The position numbers and the translations under genes are program-made. Source: JBCCQH01 sp039024435 (lineage in GTDB: Bacteria > Bacteroidota > Bacteroidia > J057 > JADKCL01). From it: a stretch of DNA of 64,000 nt. Position 1 is the first letter of the stretch. Each line of letters starts with the position of its first letter. This document shows positions 16,526 to 25,482 of this stretch, piece after piece. Below the pieces are notes generated by a model. The model saw nothing but the letters and a program-made list of their open reading frames with translations. It searched no databases and was not told the DNA's origin. The stretch covers positions 27,179 to 91,178 of the forward strand of contig JBCCQH010000011.1 of the NCBI GenBank assembly GCA_039024435.1. The letters are read 5' to 3'.

Positions 16526-18268
16526 TCACCACTCTCCCAGCCAAAATCCGGGCCGAAAGTTGTAGATCGGCGCCTGGGCAAATTCCTTTTTTACAATCAT
16601 GCAGTTCTCATTCGCCCAGAGAAATATGTACGGCTGCGCTTCATAAATCTTCTTCTGAATCTGGTAGGAAATCGACTTGCGGTTGTCGGGGTCGGTCGTG
16701 TTGTCGTAGGCCTCGATGAGGGCATCCGATTGCTCGTCGCCAAACCCGATAAAATTCGAACCCGAACCGAAGTTCTTGCGGTGCCAGATTTGGGCGTAAG
16801 AATCTTCGTTGGGATCCGACACCCAAGCGCCCACCACCAGGTCAAAATCACCTTTTTTAAGGCGTTCAAGATAGTCCTTCCAGGGCAACTCAGTGACCGA
16901 AATCAAGATCCCCGCCTGCCGCGCCTGGGCCGCCAGGTGCTCCGCGATCAGCTTGCGCGAAGGCTTGTTCTCATTGTATATGATCTCCATGACGCACTCG
17001 ACCCGCGCCCCCGAGAGGGTCTTGTCGAGAAATCCATTGCCGTCCGAGTCCTTCCATCCCGCCGCGGAGAGGATCGACTTGGCTTCCTCGGGCGCGTAGG
17101 GAATCAGCGCGAGGTCCCGATTGCGAAACTCCGGTCGGTAAGCCGGATACTCCGCCGCGATCCGGGTTCCGAGACCGAACCGCACCTTGTCCAGCAAGAG
17201 GTCCACCTGCACCAAGCGTGCCAAGGCCCGGCGCACCTCTAGGTCGGCCAGGACCGGGCTGCGGCCCCGCTCCTCCCCTCGGATATTCATCCCGATGTAC
17301 TCGTAAGAATACTGGGGCGGCGAATGGAACACGTACATGTCCCGCAACTTGGGAATGTCACTCAGTTCAAAATACAGATTGGGCTGAACCGAGGTGTACA
17401 CGTCGACACTCCCCTGAAAAATCGACGAGCGCACCCGGGCCTCGTCTCTGAGGATGCGAAACTCAATCGCCGCTGGATTTTGCTGGAAAAACATGTGGTC
17501 CGCGCCCGCCTTCCGGCCCCAAAATTTCTTATTGGAGGTCAATTCAATGTTCTTTCCGCGCCGCCAAGCGGACAGCAAATAAGGACTGCAGGTCGCATCA
17601 TTGTTGAAAGATTCGCCGGAAATACCGAATCCATTGACCCGCTCGGCGATCAGCTTGAGCACGGCTAGCTTTTCCGCCGCGATCTGCGAGGGATCCGCGA
17701 GGTCGGCAAAGGCAATCTCCGCCATCTGATTTTCTGGGTCAAAATAGTTCCGGGACAGCACCGCAAAGTCGCCGGTCACCCGCAAGCCCTGCGCGCTGGC
17801 CTGCTTCAGGCGAATCTGTACCTCGTAGTCACTCCTCGCTTCGGCCGCTTGGATCACCGCGTAGTGGCTGCGCTTCTGCGAATTGTTCACGTAGGGGTTT
17901 TTGACCAGCTTCAGGCTGAAAACCACGTCCTCCGCCGTGAGCTTTTTCCCCGAATTGAAACGGGCCGAAGCATCAATCTTGTAAGTGTAGGCCAATCCAT
18001 CCGCCGAAACCTTCGGCAACTCGTAGGCCAGCAGCGGGACAAACTTGCCCGAACTTTTTTCCACCCGCAACAGCGAGTAAAACAGGTATTCGTTCAAATA
18101 GGAGCCGGTTGCGGAAAAATTCGTCAGCGGATTCAGCTTATCTACGTCGGAAGACTCCCCGATGACCAGCCGTTCCATTCCCTGCCCAACCGCCAGCACA
18201 GGCAGCAAAGCGATCCAGCCCGCCAGCGCCCAGCAGGCCCAGCTCCATTGATATTGCCACTTTTTCAT
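16526..18268 (-). CDS. ABC transporter substrate-binding protein, oligopeptide family 5
   Basis: 580 residues from the ATG at 18268. It has a signal peptide with a hydrophobic core (CWALAGWIALLPVLAVGQG). The mature sequence has the SBP_bac_5 signature: SSDVDKLNPLTNFSA near the start, LAYTYKIDASARFNSGKKLTAEDVVFSLKLVKN, then DLEVRRALARLVQVDLLLDKV, and a late GDFDLVVGAWVSDPNEDSY. Such proteins capture peptides or similar ligands in the periplasm for an Opp/Dpp-type importer. No permease or ATPase gene adjoins it, so it would have to work with a transporter encoded elsewhere or have another role. It follows the PNGase-like gene by 87 bp on the same strand. Confidence 0.9.
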   Translation of the reverse strand: MKKWQYQWSWACWALAGWIALLPVLAVGQGMERLVIGESSDVDKLNPLTNFSATGSYLNEYLFYSLLRVEKSSGKFVPLLAYELPKVSADGLAYTYKIDASARFNSGKKLTAEDVVFSLKLVKNPYVNNSQKRSHYAVIQAAEARSDYEVQIRLKQASAQGLRVTGDFAVLSRNYFDPENQMAEIAFADLADPSQIAAEKLAVLKLIAERVNGFGISGESFNNDATCSPYLLSAWRRGKNIELTSNKKFWGRKAGADHMFFQQNPAAIEFRILRDEARVRSSIFQGSVDVYTSVQPNLYFELSDIPKLRDMYVFHSPPQYSYEYIGMNIRGEERGRSPVLADLEVRRALARLVQVDLLLDKVRFGLGTRIAAEYPAYRPEFRNRDLALIPYAPEEAKSILSAAGWKDSDGNGFLDKTLSGARVECVMEIIYNENKPSRKLIAEHLAAQARQAGILISVTELPWKDYLERLKKGDFDLVVGAWVSDPNEDSYAQIWHRKNFGSGSNFIGFGDEQSDALIEAYDNTTDPDNRKSISYQIQKKIYEAQPYIFLWANENCMIVKKEFAQAPIYNFRPGFWLGEW

Positions 18269-18355
18269 AATCCGTTCCAATTCCAAATCGCTGCTCGAAC
18301 GCCGTCTTGATTCAAACCTGCGATCTTGCTCGCGCAGAATTAAATCCACCGCCGT

Positions 18356-21300
18356 TCAAAGCTTTTGCAGCATCTTTGTCCGGAGGCGATCTCCGTCCTG
18401 CACCTTCAGCAAGTAACGTCCGGCCGGCAGAGCCGCCAGCCCAATCGTACCCTGCAATGTTCCCTTGCCCCCCGTCACCGCGCAATCCTGCGCCCACACC
18501 CGACGGCCTTGCAGATCAAACACCGCCAGTTGCACCACGGCACCAGATAGTCCTTCCAGCGCAAAGTTAAAATCACTTCCAGAGGGGTTCGGCCAGATGC
18601 TCATTCGCTCCATCTGCGTGACCTCCCGCCCCACGGTGAGCCCATCGGTCCAGAAGTGATGTTCAAAAAACCGCCCAAATTCCGGCTCAAAAGCTTCCCG
18701 CAGGGTGCCAAATTCCACAAGCCGCGCGTAGCCCTGCCCGTTCTGCGGGTAGAACCAGTAGTACAACCCATTGTCCGCCACGTCGTCAAAGCGCAACTTG
18801 TAACACCCCGCCGGGAGATTCAAGTCCTCGATCAAGGTCAGATTCGGCCCCAGGAAAATCGTGTTTTCCGCCACGATACTGTCGTTTTCGTCGTAGACCT
18901 TCCAAGTCGTTTCGTTGCCGTTGTTGTTCGTACGCCAGTTCACCGACAGCCCTCCACTGTACACCGCCCAGGGTTCGTAGGCAGAATAAAAGACATCGTT
19001 GTCGGTCTGCTCATCGGTGCCGCCATTGGGCTGGGAGATCCGGACCTCAAATACATTGGCGGTGCCGCCGTTCCAGAAGGTAGGATTGCTCAAGGGCAGG
19101 ATCACCTCCTCGGTCTCGCGGAAGGCCAGACTTCCCGTCCAAGAATAACTCACCGGGGTTCCGCCCCGCACGTTATAACTGAACTCCAGGCTGGTGAGCG
19201 GGGTGCTGCCTTCGTTTTTGATGATGACCGTCGGCTGCGAGCAAGCCGGATTGAAGCGCGCGTAGCGGGAGCGGTCGGAGGGCACCTTGACCTTTTCGAT
19301 GGCCGCATTGAGCGCAAAGTTTTTCGGACCGTACCCGACCAGCAAGTGCGAGGTCAGGTAGCGGGTATCGCCCGGATTGCCGATGTTCTGAATGCCGTAC
19401 TCGACATTGATCGTATCGCCAGCTTGGGCCAAACTGTCCAGCGGAAACTCCTGCAAATCAGTCGGGTCGCCCGGACACCAGCCAGAACGATCAAACAGCC
19501 AGGTGCCGCCCTGCGGATACACCGGGACATCGGCGCATTCCTTCCAAACCGTCCAGTTCCATTCTGCCGGACCCTGGTCGATGTTTACAAAGTGGTCGCG
19601 CGGGATAAATTCCCCCTCCTGCCCGTGACCGGTGATCATCGTGCGGATCTTCCATTCGGATTCATTCGCCGGCAAAACCACGTCGCGCGGCTCCATGATG
19701 CGGTCGGCGGCGTAATTTGCGTAATTGTTGCCCGGCTGGCCCAAGGTTCCAGTGAGCGGCCAGACATTGCGGATACTTTTGACCTCGCGCGGCGGCGTAC
19801 CCTCAATGAGCAGAAACTTGATGTCCATTTCCTCCTGGTTTTGCCCGCCCCGGTGCAGGTACATGTAGACCGGCCCGTGCAACACCGGCGCAAAATCGGT
19901 CACGTCAAACTCCCACATCTCCCCGGTCGGTCCCAGGTCCAGCCCATTGCCGTAAGGCGTCACAAAAGACATGAGCTCCAAGTCCATGAAGCCTTTGCGG
20001 AAATAATTGAACGAATTGATGGCCAGGCTCGAATCGACCGCCGGCGCGACCGAATCGATTACATTGCCCTGAGCATCGTAGACGTACTGCATCGTGGCCG
20101 CCCAACCGGAAAATGTCCCCAAAGTGTCCAGATCACTGCCGTTCAACCCAAACTCCGTGATGATATTCGGGTCGAAAGCAATCGAGTCCACCACCGGCAG
20201 CGCGTTCAGCGTTTGGTTGTAAACTCCACGCAGAAAAGTCGTTCGGGGCCGATCCGCCGTTGGGACCAGCGCCTTAAAAATGTCCCTCCCCGCAAGGTGA
20301 TCGCTGAACGGCCCACCGAACTTGAGACCGGTGCGGTTGCCGGGCGTAGCGTCCCCCGCCGGCTGACTCGCCTCCTCATCGAAGCGGTAATAGAGGAACA
20401 ATCCACTTTCGTTGCCGGCGAGGCGGCGCAAGCGGTTGTCCTGGATCTCGGTTGCCGTCCGCACCGTGTTCCAGACCCGGAATTCATCGATGTGGGCCTC
20501 CACGCGGTTGTTGGCATTGCGGTTCTCCCCGACGGTAAGGTCTTGCACCAAATTGTCCACCGTGCCGTTCAGCGTCGCGACATTGACCCCGTCCAGGTAG
20601 AGCGTCGTGGTCTGACTGGCACTGTCGAGGGTCACCGCTACGTGCTGCCAGTCGCCCGTGATCGGCCCAAAATTTCCGGTTTGGTTATCGCCCAGCAAGC
20701 GGATGTTATCGTTGCCATCCAGGTCGATCTGGAAATCGCGACCGGTATTCCCGATGTTGAAAAAACTTTTGTACTGGCCCTGCCCCATCCTCGTCACGCG
20801 GGCGTAGAATTCGACCGTCATCTGGGGAAAGGAAACATTCCCCCCACTGGGCGTCCACACGATGCGGTCATCCACCCCGTCAAACTTGCAAAACCGGTCC
20901 AGGCCCACCGAGTGGACCCCAGCGGAAAATGCCTGGGCATCCTTGCGCACACTGTAATTGCTCCCGGGACCATTCAGATCGTACGAGAACTCTACGAGCA
21001 GATTGTCCGTGCCATTCCAATTGAAGGCCTGGAAGAAAGGCAGCGTCTGCAACCCGGTGCCGGGAAACTGCGTGCTCAGAAAATAGACATCCTGCCACGC
21101 TGGACCATCGGGGACGATTTCGGTGAGGGCATTTCCCGAATAGACCCGCAGGCGCACGCGCAGGTAGCGCAACTGACTCCCGAGACTCGCCAGATCGAGC
21201 CGCATGCCCGTGATCGGACCGGCCGTGAGCCCCGCCCCCGTCAACTCAGAAGCCCGCCAGAGAAACTGACTTTTCGCCGCGGGAATGCTCGCCTCAAACG

Positions 21301-21757
21301 GGGGAGCAAACGTTCCTGCCCCCACCCCGAAATCGTAAGCCGATTCCGAGACCACCGAGTTGTACACCATTTGGTATTGGGTGTCCGCGATGAACGCGTA
21401 AGTCGGGACAAAGGTATAGTCAAAAGTCGCACCGGAAAATCCAGTCACCGTATGCGTCGGGTGTTCCAGCCGGGCCGAATCCACCTGACTCGAATCCCGG
21501 ATCACCGTATTGCAACTGTAGTCCCATTCCCGACAACCCGTATTGCCATTGCCCACCGCTGCATTGTGACACCGCATCCGGTACTGCATGATGATTTTGC
21601 GGTAAGTCTGACCAGTATCGGCGGGGAACTGCCAAGTGCCCGCCCGGGCGGTCGAATCAAATGTCAGGGTTTGCACCACCGTCGTATCCTGGGCGTTCAG
21701 GAGACCAATCGGGCCCCCCAGCAGGACCAACCAAAGGAGAGTTAAATTTTTGCGCAT
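18356..21757 (-). CDS. PNGase F-like secreted protein with LamG domain and T9SS type A sorting domain
   Basis: 1,133 residues. Signal peptide at 1-22 (ending LLNAQ). The first region (about 30-200) has CHNAAVGNGNTGCREWDYSC, close to the N-terminal fold of peptide-N-glycosidase F-related proteins. A LamG/concanavalin-like domain (about 285-450) starts near FCKFDGVDDRIVW. The region about 620-760 (YMYLHRGGQNQEEMDIKFLLIEG ... RTMITGHGQEG ... WTVWKECADVP) resembles the second PNGase jelly roll. Ig/CARDB-like strands follow, and the last 80 residues (MSIWPNPSGSDF ... LPAGRYLLKVQDG) form a T9SS type A sorting domain. It is predicted to cross the outer membrane and stay on the surface or be released. 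Glycan removal from glycoproteins is inferred, not shown. Confidence 0.85.
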   Translation of the reverse strand: MRKNLTLLWLVLLGGPIGLLNAQDTTVVQTLTFDSTARAGTWQFPADTGQTYRKIIMQYRMRCHNAAVGNGNTGCREWDYSCNTVIRDSSQVDSARLEHPTHTVTGFSGATFDYTFVPTYAFIADTQYQMVYNSVVSESAYDFGVGAGTFAPPFEASIPAAKSQFLWRASELTGAGLTAGPITGMRLDLASLGSQLRYLRVRLRVYSGNALTEIVPDGPAWQDVYFLSTQFPGTGLQTLPFFQAFNWNGTDNLLVEFSYDLNGPGSNYSVRKDAQAFSAGVHSVGLDRFCKFDGVDDRIVWTPSGGNVSFPQMTVEFYARVTRMGQGQYKSFFNIGNTGRDFQIDLDGNDNIRLLGDNQTGNFGPITGDWQHVAVTLDSASQTTTLYLDGVNVATLNGTVDNLVQDLTVGENRNANNRVEAHIDEFRVWNTVRTATEIQDNRLRRLAGNESGLFLYYRFDEEASQPAGDATPGNRTGLKFGGPFSDHLAGRDIFKALVPTADRPRTTFLRGVYNQTLNALPVVDSIAFDPNIITEFGLNGSDLDTLGTFSGWAATMQYVYDAQGNVIDSVAPAVDSSLAINSFNYFRKGFMDLELMSFVTPYGNGLDLGPTGEMWEFDVTDFAPVLHGPVYMYLHRGGQNQEEMDIKFLLIEGTPPREVKSIRNVWPLTGTLGQPGNNYANYAADRIMEPRDVVLPANESEWKIRTMITGHGQEGEFIPRDHFVNIDQGPAEWNWTVWKECADVPVYPQGGTWLFDRSGWCPGDPTDLQEFPLDSLAQAGDTINVEYGIQNIGNPGDTRYLTSHLLVGYGPKNFALNAAIEKVKVPSDRSRYARFNPACSQPTVIIKNEGSTPLTSLEFSYNVRGGTPVSYSWTGSLAFRETEEVILPLSNPTFWNGGTANVFEVRISQPNGGTDEQTDNDVFYSAYEPWAVYSGGLSVNWRTNNNGNETTWKVYDENDSIVAENTIFLGPNLTLIEDLNLPAGCYKLRFDDVADNGLYYWFYPQNGQGYARLVEFGTLREAFEPEFGRFFEHHFWTDGLTVGREVTQMERMSIWPNPSGSDFNFALEGLSGAVVQLAVFDLQGRRVWAQDCAVTGGKGTLQGTIGLAALPAGRYLLKVQDGDRLRTKMLQKL

Positions 21758-22318
21758 AGTTAATCGGGACTTGAACCAGTAGTTTGACTGGCTTCAATAT
21801 AGTCATCCGCCACGAGAATTTCTATCGGGTTCCGGGCGTCCTGCATCCTTTTTGGCCCGCCAACCCCAGATTTTGGGGTGGCGATTTTGTTATCTGCACA
21901 CTCAACCTGCTTGGTGAAATCTGCCCCTTTCCGGATTCCGCTCCCCCCCCTTGGGTCCGCCCGATATACCGGTGGAAGGTGTTTTTCGGTTTAACTTTTG
22001 CCGGGGGCGGCCGCCGACCCTCCACCTGAGCGTCGGCACCAGGCTGTTCCGGGAGTTCGCGGGGCTCCGTCCCGCCGGTCTCAAAGACCGGCCCGACCGC
22101 GGTCCCTCCCATCCTTGCCGCAGGAACAGCACCCCATTGGCCCCGTGGCCGCCTCGGTGCAAGTTGGCCAACTAAAATGCAGGGCGCACATTCGCCCAAA
22201 ACCCTACCCCATTGATCCAGCCCCGCTGTCCGACCCAAGATCCGTTTCTCTTTTCCGGAATGGCAGCGTAAATTACCCCCCGAACAATTGACAAACCGAT
22301 GACCAAAACCATCCTCCC
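21758..22318. other. Divergent intergenic region with structured repeat copy 3
   Basis: 561 bp between divergent genes. It contains a hairpin with arms GCCA-ACCCCA and TGGGGTGGC around GATTT near 21858-21882, and the family 1 repeat at 22003-22124. I see no TAnnTTTG box close to either start codon. Confidence 0.5.
22003..22124 (+). repeat. Dispersed structured repeat, family 1, copy 3
   Basis: Variable hairpin GCCGGTCT-CAA-AGACCGGC at 22074-22092. The core GTCGGCACCAGGCTGTTCC and the terminal CCCTCCCATCCTTGCCGCA are as in the other copies. The first stem is GCCGAC/GTCGGC. Confidence 0.85.
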
Positions 22319-23230
22319 ATGCGCCTGACCCTTCTCGGAACGACCAGCATGATGCCGACCCGGGAGCGGGCCCATTCCGCCCACTTTCTGGAATACAAAG
22401 GCGATGGCATCCTGTTTGACTGCGGTGAAGGCACCCAACGCCAAATTTTGCTGGCCGGAATCAACCGGCAAAAAACAAAAATTGTCTGCCTGAGCCACTG
22501 GCACGGCGATCATGCAGCCGGGTTGGTGGCCTTTTTACAAAGTGTGACCCGGGACCAGCCCCCGGGTACGGCTCCCATCCAACTGATCGGCCCGCCCGGC
22601 TCCGCCGAGCACTACCACCACCTCAGCCGGTGCATGGCCACCGATACACCTTACAATGTAGAAGTCCAGGAAATCAACGCCCCCGAGGTCACCTTGGTGC
22701 TGAAAGCGAAGGACTACCAAATTCACGCCCGCAACCTGGAACACGCCATCCCAACCCTAGGCTTCTCTTTTACGGAGATCTCGCACCGCAACATCGACAA
22801 GGAATGGATGCAGCGGGAAGGGATTCCGCCGGGGCCACACCTGCGGGCACTCAAAGAAGGGCAAGCGGTGGAAGTTGCCGGCCGCGTGATCCGGCCGGAA
22901 GAAGCCACGTATCCGACCAAGACCCGAAAGTTTGCCTACGTGGCCGATACGCGGTGCTGTCCGGGCACCGTCGAAATCGCACGGGGAGCCGACCTATTGC
23001 TCTGCGAAGCGACCCATTTGCAGGAAAATGCAGAAAAAGCCCACGCCCACTTTCACCTAACCGCCCGCCAGGCCGCCGAAATTGCCCGGGATGCCGGCGC
23101 CGAGCAGTTGGTGCTGACCCACTTCTCCCAGCGCTACCCCAATACACTCACCCACGTCGCCGAGGCCCAAGCGGTCTTCCCCAACGCCATGGCGGGAGAA
23201 GACTTCCTGCAAGTGGAAATCACAAAATGA
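22319..23230 (+). CDS. rnz: Ribonuclease Z
   Basis: 303 residues, the usual length of the short form. The metallo-beta-lactamase motif is SHWHGDH (His60, His62, Asp64, His65), preceded by the family strand ILFDCGEGTQRQ and followed by the AYVADTR strand and the C-terminal LVLTHFSQRY. The exosite segment between about residues 150 and 190 is present (HLRALKEGQAVEV). RNase Z cleaves the 3' trailer of tRNA precursors in the cytoplasm. The ATG at 22319 gives the family-typical MRLTLLGT. Confidence 0.93.
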   Translation: MRLTLLGTTSMMPTRERAHSAHFLEYKGDGILFDCGEGTQRQILLAGINRQKTKIVCLSHWHGDHAAGLVAFLQSVTRDQPPGTAPIQLIGPPGSAEHYHHLSRCMATDTPYNVEVQEINAPEVTLVLKAKDYQIHARNLEHAIPTLGFSFTEISHRNIDKEWMQREGIPPGPHLRALKEGQAVEVAGRVIRPEEATYPTKTRKFAYVADTRCCPGTVEIARGADLLLCEATHLQENAEKAHAHFHLTARQAAEIARDAGAEQLVLTHFSQRYPNTLTHVAEAQAVFPNAMAGEDFLQVEITK

Positions 23231-23331
23231 GCGTGGGCGCGGATCAGGCGCCATTGGATACGGGCGAAATTTATCGCGCTCGACCGAGGACCCCGCAAAT
23301 CCCAAGATCACCTCCGGCATCCGGGTGTCAC

Positions 23332-23339
23332 TACCTTTG
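23332..23339 (+). promoter_or_regulatory. Bacteroidota-type -7 box (TACCTTTG) before a small open frame
   Basis: The same octamer as before hxpB and the gene at 13284. It is followed after seven bases by the ATG at 23347. Confidence 0.4.
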
Positions 23340-23346
23340 TCTTTTT

Positions 23347-23514
23347 ATGGACCAGGAGTGGCATAACTCTATGAAGACGAAAGACATAGGTGTACTACAG
23401 CGGAACCAGCGGTTCAATCAAATGGTCCTCCCCGATCTCCGCCGGGATTTCGCATTCCGGGGAAGACGCCGTGCTCATCGGGGCGGCACCGCAGATAGAA
23501 TCGGCGGTATTTGA
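23347..23514 (+). CDS. Possible 55-residue small protein
   Basis: A 55-codon frame starting with ATG seven bases after a TACCTTTG box. The first half (MDQEWHNSMKTKDIGVLQRN) looks like ordinary protein. The second half is very Arg-rich (RRDFAFRGRRRAHRGG) and could simply be GC-rich non-coding DNA. No family is recognised. It lies in the 429-bp gap between rnz and the convergent SDR gene. The only support is the promoter geometry, so this is a candidate; the rest of the gap shows nothing else. Confidence 0.25.
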   Translation: MDQEWHNSMKTKDIGVLQRNQRFNQMVLPDLRRDFAFRGRRRAHRGGTADRIGGI

Positions 23515-23659
23515 TCGTATCCGGCAAACTCCCGACTCCGGGCCGGGTTACGGCTAGGCATGGGCCCGGTGGCCCCGGGGAATCGGAACCCGGTCGACTT
23601 CGCGGAGCCGCAGTTTTCCGCAATTCACCCGAAACCGAGCCAGCGGGAGCAGCCGGCGA

Positions 23660-24361
23660 TCAATTGGGACGCAGCGCGCTCATTCCCCCGTCAATGCCCA
23701 AAATCTGACCGGAAATCCAGCGCGCCTGCTCCGATAACAAGAAGGAAGCCATGGCTGCGATGTCCTCCGGCGTTCCAATCATCTTGAGCGGGTGGCGCTC
23801 GGCGCTGGCCGCCCGCCGCTGCTCATTTGAAAGTAGGCGTGCGGCCAGGTCAGTATCCGTGAGGGAAGGCGCGATGGCATTGACCCGGACTTTGGGGGCA
23901 AATTCGGCCGCCAGGGTCCGGGTGATGCCTTCCAGAGCGCCTTTGGCCGCGGCAATCGAAGCGTGAAAGGGCATCCCCTGCTGCACCGCCACCGTGGAAA
24001 ACAGCACGACCGATGCCCCTCCGGCCTTTTTTAGCGGCTTCTCCAAAGCCTGAATCGCTTTGATCGCCCCGAGGACATTGACCCGATAGTCTTCTTCAAA
24101 ATCGGTGACTTTGAGTCCCCGGAAGGGCTTCAAGTTGATCGTTCCGGGCAGGTAGGCCAGGCCGTGGACCTCACTGGGCAGATCCCCACTGGGAAACTCG
24201 CCGGACACCGCATCGGCGGTGATCAACTCGACGTTGGCGGCGGTAACTCCGGTTCCGGTGCGGGAAAGAGAATAGATATGATTTTCGCTTTGGCGGGAGA
24301 GCATTTCCACGAGGCTGTAGCCAATGCCCTTACTTCCGCCGACGACAACGATGTTCTTCAT
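23660..24361 (-). CDS. Atypical short-chain dehydrogenase/reductase without the catalytic Tyr
   Basis: 233 residues. The Rossmann start is IVVVGGSKGIGYSLVEML (GGSxGIG instead of TGxxxGIG), with the central Ser strand VVLFSTVAVQQGMPFHA and the C-terminal VRVNAIAPSLTDTDLAARLL and ISGQILGIDGGMSALRPN. Where YxxxK is expected the sequence reads ASIAAAKGALEG, so the Lys is kept but the Tyr position is Ile. The overall fold is well preserved and the gene is not decayed, so either a different acid or a non-redox role is likely. It lies in the same orientation as gpsA, 56 bp downstream of it. Confidence 0.88.
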   Translation of the reverse strand: MKNIVVVGGSKGIGYSLVEMLSRQSENHIYSLSRTGTGVTAANVELITADAVSGEFPSGDLPSEVHGLAYLPGTINLKPFRGLKVTDFEEDYRVNVLGAIKAIQALEKPLKKAGGASVVLFSTVAVQQGMPFHASIAAAKGALEGITRTLAAEFAPKVRVNAIAPSLTDTDLAARLLSNEQRRAASAERHPLKMIGTPEDIAAMASFLLSEQARWISGQILGIDGGMSALRPN

Positions 24362-24417
24362 GAGGAGTTCAACCGCCGGGCTTGCGAATTGTTCCCGGAG
24401 TCAGAAAAACGCCCCGC

Positions 24418-25482
24418 CTACATAAAATCGACGTCCGGTCCGTGGCGGTGGACCAGCAATTTGTGGATGGCTTCTTCCAGGGGCACGTCCTCGAAGAGTA
24501 CCGAATAAAACGCTTCGACCATGGGGGCGCGCTTTTCCATAAAACGCACCACGGCCATCGCCGTGCGCACGGTATTGACCCCTTCCGCGACTTCTTCCAT
24601 GGTCTCGATGATGTGCGCCAGGGTCTCCCCTTCGGCAAGGCGCCGGCCCACGGTATAGTTCCGACTGAGCGGACTCGAACACGTTGCAATCATATCGCCG
24701 ATCCCGGCCAGGCCCATAAAAGCGTTTTTGTCGCTCCCAAACCAGCCGGCGATCCGCATGAGTTCCCGCCAGCCGCGGGTGATCATCAGCGCGCGGGCAT
24801 TTTCGCCCATGCCCATTCCGCTGACCATGCCCGACCCCAAAGCAAGGATGTTTTTGAGCACCCCACCAAGTTCCACCCCGATCAGATCGTGGTTTTCAAA
24901 CACCATGAAGCGGTCACTCCGCAGGGCTTGCCGGCCCAGGTTGATTACCTCGTTGAAGTGGCTAGCGATCACCGTGCCGGCGGGCAGCCCCCGGGCGATT
25001 TCCTTGGCGAGGTTGGGACCGGACATGCAGCCGACCCGGAGTACCACGCTCTCCTCGGCGATGACCTGGCTCATGGTCCGCACGCGGTTGGGATTGAGCT
25101 TGATATCGTGGAAGCGCTCTTTTTCGCGGTCAGTGAGCAGCACGTCCAGCCCCTTGGTGCAATGAATCAGGACGTGGTAGGGACGCAAGTGGGGCGATAA
25201 ATCGCGCATCATCGCCCGGAAATTCTTCGATGGCACCACCGGCCAGATCAGCGTGCAGCGTTCAGCCAACTCCGCCAAATCGCCGGTCACCGCTACCCGA
25301 GGGTGCATTTGCTGACCGCGGTGGACCTTTTCTTTTACAATCGCCTCCCGGACTGCCTCGCGCCGGGCATAGAGGATCACCGGTTGATTGACCGCCAGCA
25401 AGTTGGCGATGACGGTCCCGAAGCTCCCCGCTCCGACTACGCCCACCGGATTTTCAGAGGTATTTTTCGAGATCATAGCCAT
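24418..25482 (-). CDS. gpsA: NAD(P)H-dependent glycerol-3-phosphate dehydrogenase
   Basis: 354 residues; a second Met two codons in is an alternative start. The nucleotide-binding GVVGAGSFGTVIANLLA is at 14-30, HCTKGLD follows, and the catalytic region is GVELGGVLKNILALGSGM and NARALMITRGWRELMRI. It reduces dihydroxyacetone phosphate to sn-glycerol-3-phosphate, the backbone for phospholipids. Its start overlaps the end of the upstream acyltransferase gene by 29 bases, so both are co-translated. The product of this enzyme is the presumed substrate of the partner. Confidence 0.93.
   Translation of the reverse strand: MAMISKNTSENPVGVVGAGSFGTVIANLLAVNQPVILYARREAVREAIVKEKVHRGQQMHPRVAVTGDLAELAERCTLIWPVVPSKNFRAMMRDLSPHLRPYHVLIHCTKGLDVLLTDREKERFHDIKLNPNRVRTMSQVIAEESVVLRVGCMSGPNLAKEIARGLPAGTVIASHFNEVINLGRQALRSDRFMVFENHDLIGVELGGVLKNILALGSGMVSGMGMGENARALMITRGWRELMRIAGWFGSDKNAFMGLAGIGDMIATCSSPLSRNYTVGRRLAEGETLAHIIETMEEVAEGVNTVRTAMAVVRFMEKRAPMVEAFYSVLFEDVPLEEAIHKLLVHRHGPDVDFM

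Noticed and set aside
18656..21745. 1,029-residue plus-strand open frame
   Set aside because: Antisense to the PNGase-like T9SS protein; very rich in Arg, Val and His with no recognisable domain.
21858..21890. GC-rich hairpin as a terminator
   Set aside because: It lies in a divergent region upstream of both neighbouring genes and lacks a T-run; no gene ends there.
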